Source: Streptomyces maremycinicus
GTDB lineage: Bacteria > Actinomycetota > Actinomycetes > Streptomycetales > Streptomycetaceae
Assembly (NCBI RefSeq): GCF_001184025.1
Contig: NZ_BBYG01000022.1
Location: forward strand, 1 to 64,000
DNA length: 64,000 bases
Direction of reading: 5' to 3'
The number at the start of each line of letters is the position of its first letter. Within the stretch, counting starts at the first letter, position 1. Shown piece by piece: positions 8,061-16,990 of the stretch. The notes under the pieces were generated by a model. That model was not told the DNA's origin. It saw nothing but the letters and a program-made list of their open reading frames with translations, and searched no databases. Position numbers and translations under genes: made by a program.

Positions 8061-8920
8061 TTAGACGTCATTTCAGTTGGTGTGATCTTGCGGCAGTCTG
8101 GGGTGATGACTGCTGCGCTTGTCGAACGGTTGGCGCCTGAAGATCTGTGGGAGTTCCAGCGGGTCGTCCCGCCGGCGCCCGAACGCCCGCAAGGCGGAGG
8201 ACACCGTCGGCGAGGGGACCGCGAGGTGCTGGCCGCGATCATCTTCGTGGCCTCGGGCTGCACCTGGAACCAACTGCCACCTGGCTTCGGACTGTCAGGC
8301 GTGACCGCCTTCCGCCGGTTCACCGAATGGACCGAGGCCAGGGTGTGGGCCAAGCTCCACCGCCTGGTCCTGGACGAACTCGGATCCCAGGGCGGTCTGG
8401 ACTGGTCGCGCTGCGCGATCGACTCCGTGAGCGTCCGGGCCCTCAAAGGGGGCAGCTGACAGGACCGAATCCGACCGACCGAGGCAAGAAGGGATCGAAA
8501 ATCCACCTCATCGTCGACCGCAGCGGCCTGCCGCTGTCGATCGGCATCTCCGCCGCGAACCTCCACGACAGCCAGGCCCTGATCCCGCTCGTCCGCGGCA
8601 TCCCACCCATCCGCTCACGCCGTGGCCCGCGCCGCCGACGGCCCGGGAAACTGCACGCAGACAAGGGCTACGACTACCAGCACCTGCGGCGATGGCTGAC
8701 CTCCCGCGGCATCCGGCACCGCATCGCCCGCAAAGGCATCGAGTCATCCCAACGGCTTGGGAGACACCGCTGGGTGGTGGAACGAACCGTCTCCTGGCTG
8801 TCCGGCTGCCGACGCCTCCACCGCCGCTACGAGCGAAAGCCAGAACACTTCCTGGCCTTCACGGCTATCGCTGCGACCCTCATATGCCACCGCAGGCTCA
8901 CCAACTGAAATGACGTCTAA
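8061..8920 (+). mobile_element. IS5-family (IS427 group) insertion sequence
   Basis: Terminal inverted repeats are perfect over 22 bp (8061-8082 and 8899-8920; outer part TTAGACGTCATTTCAG). A TA dinucleotide just inside each outer end fits the TA target duplication of the IS427 group. The element is 860 bp and encodes a two-frame transposase. It has inserted into, and removed the front of, an MmyB-type regulator gene whose 3' part resumes at 8921. Confidence 0.9.
8106..8908 (+). CDS. IS427-group transposase, orfA/orfB joined by a -1 frameshift
   Basis: OrfA runs from ATG 8106 to TGA 8459 and contains REVLAAIIFVASGCTWNQLP and the first catalytic Asp in WSRCAIDSVSVRALKGG. OrfB is in the -1 frame, continuing GQLTGPNPTDRGKKGSKIHL, then LHADKGYDYQHLRRWL and the catalytic Glu in RWVVERTVSWLSGCRRLHRR, stopping at 8908. 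The overlap contains CTCAAAGGGGGCAG, an A/G-rich slippery run at the position where this IS group makes its programmed frameshift. Both halves are otherwise complete, so a functional fusion protein is plausible. Confidence 0.85.
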
Positions 8921-9568
8921 AGCGTCCTGCAGAGCGTCAGCCGCGCCCTGCGCCTCGATCAAACCGAACACGCCCACCTGCTGGACCTCATCCGCACCGG
9001 CAGCGGGATACGGCCGTGCCGCCCGGCCACCGCAGCACCCGTACTGCGCCCCTCCATACAGCGCATTCTCGACTCCATGACCACCACACCCGCCCTGGTC
9101 CTCAACGGCCGCCTGGACGTCGTCGGCGCGAACGCCCTGGGACAGGCCTTGTACCAGCCCATGTACGGCGCTTGCGGGAACGCCAACACAGCACACTTCG
9201 CCTTCACCGACCCCGGCGCACGAACGTTCTGGCAAGACTGGAGCATGATCGCGGACGACATCGCGAACGCCCTGCGGGCAGAGTCCGCCGGCAACCCGTG
9301 CGACCGCCTCCTGACCGAACTGACCGATGAGCTGGCCGCTCGCAGCCCACAGTTCGCATCACGCTGGGCTCGCCACGACGTCCATGTCGCGCACACCGGA
9401 ACCCACCGGATCGAACATCCCCTGGTCGGTGGTCTCACCCTGCCCTTCGAGTCCACACCCCTGGCCGCCGACCCTGGCCAGACCCTGCTCATGTACAGCG
9501 TCACTCCTGGTTCAACCGCGCAAGACGCGCTCCACATCATGGCCAGCTGGACGACATCCCACCCGTAG
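8921..9568 (+). pseudogene. MmyB-type regulator, N-terminal HTH lost to IS insertion
   Basis: From the base after the IS the frame is open: SRALRLDQTEHAHLLDLI, then from an internal Met the ligand-binding part ALVLNGRLDVVGANALGQAL, ANTAHFAFTDPGARTFWQDW and LPFESTPLAADPGQTLLMYS. This is the C-terminal two-thirds of the XRE/MmyB transcription-factor family. The N-terminal helix-turn-helix is missing and is not found upstream of the IS, so insertion was accompanied by a deletion. An ATG at 9077 could still allow translation of the ligand domain, but DNA binding is lost. Confidence 0.75.
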
Positions 9569-9589
9569 GGAACCTTCAGGCTGCTCGCC

Positions 9590-10120
9590 TCACGACTGGT
9601 ACGGATCACCCAACATGGCTTTGCGGACCGCTCCGGTTTCGGTAGAGATATTGAATGTCGATGGCCGCCGGGGCTTGATCAACTCGGTCTTGAACAGGCC
9701 GATCAGGCTCTTCGTCAAGGGGTTGTCGTAGGCGTCGCAGACCGATCCGATGGAGGCCGTGATGCCTGCGGTGTCCGGATGGTAGGCAAGCCGGGAACTC
9801 GTGTACTGCGACCCGGCGTCCGAGTGATGGATCAACCTGCCTGGCCGAACCGGGTGTTCATCACGGTCGCGTTGCCGGAGCGCCATCTCCAGGGTGTCCG
9901 GCACGAAGACCGTTTCCTTCACGGTGGCCGCGGACCGGCCGACGATCCGGCGGGAGAAGGTGTTCACGACGAAGGCGACGTGGACGACGCCTGCCCAGGC
10001 CTTCACATGGGTGAAGTCCGCCACCCATCACCGGTTCGGGACGCCGGCCACGAAGTCACGGTCGGCCAGGTCCGGAGCCCGCTCGACCTGCCCACCGGGC
10101 AGCGTGGTGATCACCCCGTC
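9590..10120 (-). pseudogene. IS3-family transposase fragment with in-frame stop
   Basis: The minus strand encodes an rve integrase core: DLADRDFVAGVPNR, a TGA stop where Trp or Arg is expected, then WVADFTHVKAWAGVVHVAFV, FSRRIVGRS, HHSDAGSQYTS and the C-terminal GSVCDAYDNPLTKSLIGLFK. The order is that of IS3-family OrfB. The in-frame stop, absence of OrfA and damaged 3' end show that it is dead. It lies just downstream of the lanthipeptide exporter genes. Confidence 0.75.
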
Positions 10121-10260
10121 CCGCCCCGTTCTGGCGGACGGCGCGGCCTGGCGTCTGCGGCGCGCGTAGTAGGTAGCGGGGGCGACCTTTGCCCGGATTC
10201 ATGGGATCGTGTGTGACCTGCTGCCCGAGGTCGGCAGCGACGAAACCTTTGCGGGCCCGT

Positions 10261-12096
10261 TCAGCCGGTCTCTGCCGCCGCCCGCGCGAACTGCGCCCGG
10301 TACAAGCGGGTGTAGGCGCCGTCGGCGGCCAGCAGCTCCTCGTGCGTTCCCTGTTCCACGATCGAGCCGTTCCCCATCACGAGGATGGTGTCGGCGTCCC
10401 GGACGGTGGAGAGCCGGTGAGCGATGACGAACGAGGTGCGTCCACGCGCGAGTTCGGCCATCGCCTTCTGGATCAGGATCTCCGTTCGGGTGTCCACCGA
10501 ACTCGTGGCCTCGTCGAGGACGAGCAGCACGGGGTCGGACAGGAACGCCCGCGCGATGGCGATGAGCTGCTTCTCACCGGCGCTCACCCCGGAACCCTCG
10601 TCACCGATCACGGTGTCGTAGCCGTCCGGCAGCGTGCGGATGAACCGGTCGGCCTGGGCAGCCCGGGCCGCCTCCTCGATCTCGCCGCGGGTGACCTCGC
10701 CCGAGGCGCCGTAGGCGATGTTCTCCGCGACGGTGCCGCGGAAGAGCCAGGTGTCCTGCAGCACCATGCCGACCGCGCCGCGCACGTGATCCCGGTGCAT
10801 CGTCGCGATGTCCACCCCGTCGAGGGTGATGCGTCCGCCGGAGATCTCGTGGAACCGCATCAGGAGACCGGCGAGCGTGGTCTTCCCTGCGCCCGTCGGG
10901 CCGACGACCGCCACGGTGCGGCCCGGGTCGACCGTCAGTGACAGGTCTTCTATCAACGGCTTGCCGGGTTCGTACCGGAACGAGACGTGCTCCAGCGCCA
11001 CCCGCCCGCGCACGGCGACCGGCGGTGCGGCCTCGACGGGGTCGGCCCGCTGCTCCTCGGCGTCCAGGAGCTCGAAGACCCGCTCGGCCGAGGCGACACC
11101 CGACTGGATCAAGGTCGCCATCGACGCCATCTGTGTGATCGGCACGGAGAACTGCCGCGAGTAGTGTATGAACGCCTGCACGTCACCGATGGACAGCGAC
11201 CCGGAGGCGACCCGCAGCCCGCCGGCCATGGCCACCAGCACATAGTTCAGGTTGCAGACACAGATCATCAAGGACTGCATGATGCCGCTGTGGAGCTGGG
11301 CACGGAGCCCGGCCTCGTGGAGCTCCTCGTTGCATTCGGCCAGCCGTCGCGTGGCGTCCTGCCGGCGTCCGAGCGCTTTCACCAGCGCGTGCCCGGTGTA
11401 CATCTCCTCGACGTACGCGTTGAGCCTGCCGACGGCCCGGCCCTGCCGCGCGAAGTGCGGCTGCGACCGCGCCCCGACGTACGCGGCGACGAAGAACGAC
11501 AAGGGCACCGTGACGAGGGCCATCAGCGCCAGGGTCCACGACAGCCAGCACATCATCGCCAGGACACCGACGACGGTCAGCATCGAGTTGATGAGCTGGC
11601 TCGCGGACTGCTGGAGCGTCTGCCCGACGTTGTCGATGTCGTTGGCGGCACGACTGAGCACTTCGCCCCGTTGCCCGTTGTCGAAGTAGGACAGCGGCAG
11701 TCGTGACAGCTTGGCCTGGACGTCCTCGCGCATCCGGTACATCGTCCGGTTGGCGGCCCGGTTCACCAGCCGGGTCGCCACCGTCATCAGCAGACCGGCG
11801 ACCGCGAACACGGCCAGCGCGAGCAGGAGCACCCGGGCCACGGCGGCGAAGTCGACACCGCCCTCGCCCTCGGCCGGCACCGGCCGGCCGGAGGCGCCGT
11901 CGACCACCAGGTCGGTCGCCGCGGCGAGGATCCTCGGCCCGGTCACGTTCAGGACCACACTGGCGACCAGACAGGCCAACAGGGCGCACGCGGTGCTGCG
12001 TTCGGCGGCGAACCGTACGATGAGGCGTCTGCCCGACGCGGTGAAGTCCGCCGGGCGCTGACCGGCCCCGCCCTCGATCGTTCCCCGCCGCGTCAT
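10261..12096 (-). CDS. ABC transporter, fused permease/ATPase (RamB/AmfA-type lanthipeptide exporter subunit)
   Basis: A 611-residue half-transporter. The N-terminal membrane domain has about six helices (for example ALLACLVASVVLNVTGP and LLLALAVFAVAGLLMTVATR). The ATPase domain has Walker A VGPTGAGKTT, the Q-loop in GMVLQDTWLF, a variant signature VSAGEKQ in place of LSGGQ, Walker B LLVLDEATSSVD and the H-loop IAHRLSTV. ATG 12096 overlaps the stop of the upstream ABC gene (TGATG), indicating translational coupling and a heterodimer. By position it is the last gene of a LanKC-LanA-ABC-ABC operon, as in ramCSAB, and probably exports the modified lanthipeptide. Confidence 0.88.
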   Translation of the reverse strand: MTRRGTIEGGAGQRPADFTASGRRLIVRFAAERSTACALLACLVASVVLNVTGPRILAAATDLVVDGASGRPVPAEGEGGVDFAAVARVLLLALAVFAVAGLLMTVATRLVNRAANRTMYRMREDVQAKLSRLPLSYFDNGQRGEVLSRAANDIDNVGQTLQQSASQLINSMLTVVGVLAMMCWLSWTLALMALVTVPLSFFVAAYVGARSQPHFARQGRAVGRLNAYVEEMYTGHALVKALGRRQDATRRLAECNEELHEAGLRAQLHSGIMQSLMICVCNLNYVLVAMAGGLRVASGSLSIGDVQAFIHYSRQFSVPITQMASMATLIQSGVASAERVFELLDAEEQRADPVEAAPPVAVRGRVALEHVSFRYEPGKPLIEDLSLTVDPGRTVAVVGPTGAGKTTLAGLLMRFHEISGGRITLDGVDIATMHRDHVRGAVGMVLQDTWLFRGTVAENIAYGASGEVTRGEIEEAARAAQADRFIRTLPDGYDTVIGDEGSGVSAGEKQLIAIARAFLSDPVLLVLDEATSSVDTRTEILIQKAMAELARGRTSFVIAHRLSTVRDADTILVMGNGSIVEQGTHEELLAADGAYTRLYRAQFARAAAETG

Positions 12097-13829
12097 CAGG
12101 CAGCCTCGGCTTCCGTCAACTGGGAGAGCACGATCTCCCGGTAGGTCTCGTTCCGCGCCATCAGTTCGCGGTGCCGTCCGGTGCCCACGACCCGTCCTTC
12201 GTCCAGCACGACGATCCGGTCGGCGTCCCGTACGGTCGACACCCGTTGCGCGACGATCACGACGGTCGCCTCGTCGGTCTCCCGCGCGAGTGCCTCCCGG
12301 AGGGCCGCGTCGGTGGCCGGGTCCAGTGCGGAGAAGGAGTCGTCGAAGAGGTAGATCTCGGGCCGCTGCACGATCGCGCGGGCGACGGCCAGCCGCTGGC
12401 GCTGACCGCCCGACATCTTCGCGCCGCTCTGTGAGACCGGCGCGTCGAGTCCGCCCTCCAGGCCTTCGACGAAGCTCCTGGCCTGTGCCACCTCCAGCGC
12501 GTGCCACAGTTCCTCGTCGGTGGCCTCCGGGCGCCCGTACCGGAGATTGCCGGCGACCGTGCCGGTGAACAGGTACGGCTTCTGCGGGACCAGACCGACC
12601 GTCCGGGCGAGCAGGTGCGGGTCGATGTCCGCGACGGGGACACCGTCCACGAGGACCTCACCGTCGGTCGGGTCGTAGAGCCGGGGCACCAGGCCGAGCA
12701 GGGTCGTCTTGCCGCTGCCCGTGGAACCGATGACGGCGATCACCTCGCCGCGCCGCGCCACCAGGTCGACCGCCTGCAGCACCGGCTTCTCGGCACCCGG
12801 GTGACGCAGGCCGGCGCCGCGGATCTCCAGATGCCCGTGGCGGGGCAGCTCGGTGACGGGCTCGGCGGCCGGTGCGACGCCGGCAGGGGTGTCCAACACC
12901 TCACGGATGCGTTCGGCGCACACCTCGGCACGGGGTACCAGCATGAACAGGACCGCGGCCGTCATCACGGAGTTGACGATCAGCGTGAGATAGGTGAGGA
13001 ACGCGGTCAGTTCGCCGATCCGCAGGTCTCCACCGTCGACACGGTGCGCGCCGAACCACAGCACCGCGACCGACGACAGGTTCACCACCGTCATGACCGT
13101 CGGGGTCAGCAGCGCGAGCATGCTGCCGGAGTCCGTCGACACCCGGGTCAGGGCGCCGTTGACCTGCGCGAACCGCCGCGTCTCGTACGCATCCCGGACG
13201 AAGGCCCGGATCACCCGGTTGCCGGTGATCTGCTCGCGGAGCACCCGGTTCACCTGGTCGAGGTGTTCCTGTACCGCGCGGGAGAGCGGTCGGACCCGTC
13301 GTACGATCAGGGCCACGCAGACACCCAGTACCGGTACGGCCACGACCAGCACCCCGGACAGCGGCACGTCCAGGCCGAGCGCCATCACGATGCCGCCCAC
13401 CGCCGTGACGGGCGCCGACATCAGGAGGGTGAGGGTCATCAGGACCAGCGTCTGGACCTGCTGCACATCGTTCGTGGTGCGGGTGACCAGCGAGGGTACT
13501 CCGAAGTGGGCGACCTCACGCAGGGAGAACGACTGGACGTGGTCGAAGACGGCGGCACGCACGTCCCGGCCGAGTGCCGACGCTATGCGCACCCCGTGGT
13601 ACACGGCGCCGATGTTGCATACCACCTGGACCAGTGAGACACCGGTCATCAGGCGTCCGTCGTGGAGGATGGATCCGGTGTCGCCCTCGGCGATGCCGTT
13701 GTCGATGATCGCCGCGTTCAGGGTGGGCAGGCAGAGCGTGGCACAGGTCTGCAGGAGCTGGAGCAGCGTCAGCAGGACGACAGGGCCGCGGTAGGGCCTG
13801 AGATAGGTCCGTAGAAGTCGTATGAGCAA
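12096..13829 (-). CDS. ABC transporter, fused permease/ATPase (RamA/AmfB-type lanthipeptide exporter subunit)
   Basis: The second exporter half, about 577 residues from a proposed TTG start at 13829 (LLIRLLRTYLRPYRG), which has AGAGG five bases upstream. Frames further upstream run into a hairpin and are unlikely to be coding. Its membrane domain (SAPVTAVGGIVMALGLDVPL, VTAFL-like helices) is followed by Walker A GSTGSGKTT, signature MSGGQRQR, Walker B IYLFDDSFSALD and VAQRVSTV, where Gln replaces the switch His. Asymmetry between the two halves (SAGEKQ and H-loop in one, SGGQ and Q in the other) is typical of heterodimeric exporters with one degenerate ATP site. Confidence 0.85.
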   Translation of the reverse strand: MLIRLLRTYLRPYRGPVVLLTLLQLLQTCATLCLPTLNAAIIDNGIAEGDTGSILHDGRLMTGVSLVQVVCNIGAVYHGVRIASALGRDVRAAVFDHVQSFSLREVAHFGVPSLVTRTTNDVQQVQTLVLMTLTLLMSAPVTAVGGIVMALGLDVPLSGVLVVAVPVLGVCVALIVRRVRPLSRAVQEHLDQVNRVLREQITGNRVIRAFVRDAYETRRFAQVNGALTRVSTDSGSMLALLTPTVMTVVNLSSVAVLWFGAHRVDGGDLRIGELTAFLTYLTLIVNSVMTAAVLFMLVPRAEVCAERIREVLDTPAGVAPAAEPVTELPRHGHLEIRGAGLRHPGAEKPVLQAVDLVARRGEVIAVIGSTGSGKTTLLGLVPRLYDPTDGEVLVDGVPVADIDPHLLARTVGLVPQKPYLFTGTVAGNLRYGRPEATDEELWHALEVAQARSFVEGLEGGLDAPVSQSGAKMSGGQRQRLAVARAIVQRPEIYLFDDSFSALDPATDAALREALARETDEATVVIVAQRVSTVRDADRIVVLDEGRVVGTGRHRELMARNETYREIVLSQLTEAEAA

Positions 13830-13871
13830 CGCTGCCTCTGGGCGTTGGCTTGGGCGTGGGCCGACGAGTGG

Positions 13872-13905
13872 GGGTCGCGCACCCCGGCGCCGAGGTGCGC
13901 GACCC
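13872..13905 (-). terminator. strong hairpin between lanthipeptide precursor and exporter genes
   Basis: GGGTCGCGCACC pairs perfectly with GGTGCGCGACCC across a 10-base loop. It lies 18 bp after the precursor stop and 43 bp before the exporter start, in the same transcription unit. No U-run follows, so it may act as a partial terminator or as a 3' stabiliser of precursor mRNA, raising precursor over exporter expression as described for ram/amf-type operons. Confidence 0.7.
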
Positions 13906-13923
13906 ATTGCACTACCGGTGTGG

Positions 13924-14040
13924 TCAGGCGTCGATGGCAGCGGTGCAGTGGTTGCTGATGCTGCTGCTCAGCGCCAGGGCGATCTCCGGCTCGGCGGAGT
14001 CGTCGGTGGTCAGGATCTGCAAGTCGAGAACGGCGTTCAT
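13924..14040 (-). CDS. class III lanthipeptide precursor
   Basis: A 38-residue peptide. The leader begins MNAVLDLQILTTDDSAEPE and contains the LDLQ box recognised by LanKC enzymes of the RamC/AmfT type. The core, ALALSSSISNHCTAAIDA, holds one S-x-x-S-x-x-C motif (SSISNHC), the pattern for a labionin or a lanthionine. SapB and AmfS have two such rings; here only one Cys is present, so a single ring is expected. Its ATG overlaps the LanKC stop (ATGA), coupling synthesis of substrate and enzyme. The mature peptide is predicted to be short and amphipathic, perhaps a morphogenetic surfactant. Confidence 0.85.
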   Translation of the reverse strand: MNAVLDLQILTTDDSAEPEIALALSSSISNHCTAAIDA

Positions 14041-16673
14041 GCTTCCTCCAGGGTGAGAGCACTCCGGGAATGTCCCGGAGTCTTCGATCGCAGCGGGCTC
14101 CGGCTGAGCGGTAGCCCGGTCGACTGCGACCAAATCGAGGGGGATGTGTCCACTGCCGGCCGGTCCTCCGCACCGATGCACCGGCGCGCGGCGCACAGGG
14201 CGAGAAGGATTCCCGCGCCACCGGTGGCCAGGTCCATGGAGAGACGGAGCAGCCAGCGGCCGGGGAAGGCGATACCGGACTTCAGGGACACGGCGTGCAA
14301 GGCGAGACCTCGGACGTGACGGGTCAGTGCCTCGCGGCGGCCGGGGAACTCGGGTTGTGCGGCCAGCATCGCCATCAGGCCGGCCCGGCCCGCGAGGAGG
14401 CCGGGCTCGACGGTGAACCGCGCCTGTGCGGCCAGCAGGATTCCCCGGTAGGTCTCTCGCAGGCGTTCGTCCTCGCGGAACCGCAGGTAGGCCGCCATGG
14501 GCTCCGCGAGTCCCGCGCTGCCCGTTCCGAGGTACGGAAGGAGACGCCTTCCGTCTCTGACGGACACCTCGCCGTCGCCGTTCGCCTCACAGAAGTCCAG
14601 GTCGCGGTCGAGCGCCTTCTTCGCGAGGTCGAGACAGCCGGTGTCCTGGGTGTCCTCGTAGGTGCGGAGCAGGAGAGAAGCCGCTCCGGTCCAGCCGTCC
14701 ATGAGGCCTGCCGCACGGGACGTGCCGGGGACGGAGAGCTGCGAGGCCAGGCGGTCGATCACCTCGTCCGTGCGAGCCCGCCAGACCGAGTCGCCGGTCA
14801 CCGACGCGAAGTAGCGCGTCGTGAACCCGATGCCGGCGAGCCCGCCACGCAGGTGCGGCGCCGCCACCGACGACGCGGCGGCATCGGCCCGTTCCAGCAC
14901 GCGCAGCGCCTCGTCCTCGCGGCCCAGGCCGTGCAGCACGAGTGCCGCTCCGTGCAGTCCGTCGTGGAGGCCGGCCCGCGCCGGCACCCGAAGTGCCGTC
15001 CTCGCCAGCCAGTCGACATGACCCGGATCCACCGGGTGACCGGCATCGTGCAGGGCGAACAGCACTCCCGCCGCGCCGTGGGCCAGATCGTACCCACCGT
15101 CCGTCAGCGCACGCGGGTCACCGGGAAACAACCGGTCGGTGCGCTCAGGGGTGGCGGACTCGGCGACGGCCTCCCGTATCTTGTCCAGGAGAGCGTCCAT
15201 GGCCGGACCGCTGGGGTCCCCGGCCGCGGCCGTGAACCCGCTGCCGGGCCGGGCCGGGATGTACTGGAGGCCGAGCGCACGACGCATCGACACCTGGGTG
15301 GCCGTCATGGCCGGGGCGGCTGACGGGAAGTGCTCGCCGATTATCTCGGCGTAGTCGTCGATCTTGCTCTTGTCGAGGTCGAGCAGCGTGGTCAGCGGCA
15401 GGAACATGGCCAGCCGAATGCAGTCGAGGGCGTACCAGTCCCGCGCCGGGCCGTCCAGCACCTCGGGATGGATGAAACCGGGACACCCGAGACGGGGTGC
15501 GGGCCCACGGTCCGGGCGGTACGCGATCTCGAAGTCCACCAGGGCTATCCGCCCGTCGGGCCGTACCAGGATGTTGCGTGGATGCAGATCCGCGAACACG
15601 TATCCCGTGTCGTGCAGTTCCTGCAGGGCCCGCTCCAGTTGGTCGCACAGGCCCAGCGCCTCCGCCGCGTAGGCGGTGGCCCGCTCCGGCTCCTGCGTGC
15701 CGCTGGTGAGCGGGTTGTGCGCGGCGAGGTAGCTCCACAAGGTGTCGCCCTCGATGTACTCCTCGGCGAGGAAGTGGTGCTCCCATACCGTGAACGTCCG
15801 CAGCAAAGAGGGTACGAACTCCAAGTCGCTCAGGGCTTGCAGGGTTTCGGCCTCGGCGTACAGCCGTGACACCGCGTCACGTCCGCTCCCGTCGAGTCCC
15901 GCGTGGGGCCGTGCCTCGCGCAGGACGACCCGCCGGCCGGTCGAGGGGTCGCGAGCCAGGTAGATACCGCCGGCGTTGGAGAAGTGCAGGGCGCTCTCCA
16001 CGGCATAGGGCATACCGTCGACGGCTGCCGTGGCGTGCGTCTCCATCATCCGCGCGACGGAGTCCGGGACCGACACCCAGTCCGGAACGTGGAACCGGGG
16101 TTCCCGTCTGTCCGGTACGAGTGTCCCGTCGGGACGCCGGACGGCCAGCTGCTCGTGGCCGTTCTCGTCCGTGCAGTACATCTTGCGGAAGCCGCCGTAG
16201 CGGACGTACAACGGTCCGTCGCCCCAGCGGAGATCGCTCAGTATGTAAGGGCCGGAGCGCCCCGAGAGTTTCCCGGCGAGGACGTCCAGCGCGTTCGTGA
16301 GCGCCGTTTCGTCATCCGGGTACATGGTGATCAGCTTGCCGCTGCTGCCTCGGTTCGCGCCTTTGTCGTTGAGCGACCTGTGTGTGGTCGGCTTGGTGAG
16401 GAACTTGAAGTCGACATCCTGCGCGAGACAGTATGCGGCGACGATTTCCATCGTGTCTTCGGCGTCCTCGGGGCGGACCGACACGTGAATCTTCCAGCCC
16501 TGCTCCGGGATGTCCTTGCCTTTGCGCCCGAAGTAGGTCCAGTAGCCGTCGGAGGCCTTGTTCCAGGTTTCGGGAAGGGAGCGGTCGGCCATCGCGAAAT
16601 TCGGGCCACCGGCCGCGGACGGGTGCTCATAGAAGAACTTGTCGGCGTGACAGTAAGGCAGGTAGTCTTCCAC
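14037..16673 (-). CDS. class III lanthionine synthetase (LanKC, RamC/AmfT-like)
   Basis: About 878 residues from GTG 16673, chosen because GGAGGA lies 8 bases upstream; ATG 16715 or 16709 are weaker alternatives. The N-terminal lyase region contains GWKIHVSVRPEDA. The central Ser/Thr kinase-like domain has FLAEEYIEGDTLWSYL, the catalytic loop YVFADLHPRNILV and the metal motif VDFE. The C-terminal cyclase-like part has GAAGVLFALHDAG, GLHDGLHGAALVLHGL and LMDGWTGAASLLL, but lacks the Cys-His-Cys zinc ligands of LanC, as is normal for class III. It phosphorylates, eliminates and cyclises Ser/Cys residues in the 38-residue precursor encoded immediately downstream. Confidence 0.92.
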   Translation of the reverse strand: MEDYLPYCHADKFFYEHPSAAGGPNFAMADRSLPETWNKASDGYWTYFGRKGKDIPEQGWKIHVSVRPEDAEDTMEIVAAYCLAQDVDFKFLTKPTTHRSLNDKGANRGSSGKLITMYPDDETALTNALDVLAGKLSGRSGPYILSDLRWGDGPLYVRYGGFRKMYCTDENGHEQLAVRRPDGTLVPDRREPRFHVPDWVSVPDSVARMMETHATAAVDGMPYAVESALHFSNAGGIYLARDPSTGRRVVLREARPHAGLDGSGRDAVSRLYAEAETLQALSDLEFVPSLLRTFTVWEHHFLAEEYIEGDTLWSYLAAHNPLTSGTQEPERATAYAAEALGLCDQLERALQELHDTGYVFADLHPRNILVRPDGRIALVDFEIAYRPDRGPAPRLGCPGFIHPEVLDGPARDWYALDCIRLAMFLPLTTLLDLDKSKIDDYAEIIGEHFPSAAPAMTATQVSMRRALGLQYIPARPGSGFTAAAGDPSGPAMDALLDKIREAVAESATPERTDRLFPGDPRALTDGGYDLAHGAAGVLFALHDAGHPVDPGHVDWLARTALRVPARAGLHDGLHGAALVLHGLGREDEALRVLERADAAASSVAAPHLRGGLAGIGFTTRYFASVTGDSVWRARTDEVIDRLASQLSVPGTSRAAGLMDGWTGAASLLLRTYEDTQDTGCLDLAKKALDRDLDFCEANGDGEVSVRDGRRLLPYLGTGSAGLAEPMAAYLRFREDERLRETYRGILLAAQARFTVEPGLLAGRAGLMAMLAAQPEFPGRREALTRHVRGLALHAVSLKSGIAFPGRWLLRLSMDLATGGAGILLALCAARRCIGAEDRPAVDTSPSIWSQSTGLPLSRSPLRSKTPGHSRSALTLEEA

Positions 16674-16990
16674 TTCGCATTCCTCCGCGCAATGGTGCTG
16701 ATACCGCATCCCCATCGGGTGCCGGAGTGGGCTCCGTGTTCACCAGTGTGCGTCCGGGGGGTCGGCGGGAAAAGTCACGAACACTCGGTACCCGCTCATG
16801 GTCGGACGGCTGATCCGGCACGGAATCCGGTGGCCGCGCCGCCTCGAACCGGTACGGTCACGGGTACTTGTCCGGAGTAGGGCCTTGAGATGCGGACAAG
16901 AATCAGGGACGGTGATTCGGCGGAGAGCGGCCGAATTGTTCGCGCTCCGGATCCAGGGACGTGAGCACACGCGTACACGAGGTGGGATAC
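16674..16990. promoter_or_regulatory. divergent intergenic region, lanthipeptide operon and epimerase
   Basis: These 317 bp separate the minus-strand lanKC from the plus-strand epimerase and must hold both promoters. I see no RamR-type repeat or other clear operator, and no ramR-like regulator gene is next to it. Confidence 0.4.

Noticed and set aside
12097..12507. Extension of the downstream ABC transporter frame to 12507
   Set aside because: It overlaps the end of the upstream ABC gene in another frame and reads as Arg-rich shadow; ATG 12096 in TGATG is the natural coupled start.
12501..13637. 378-codon plus-strand frame opposite the exporter gene
   Set aside because: Asp/His/Gln-rich shadow typical of antisense frames in high-GC DNA; exporter motifs on the minus strand are complete.
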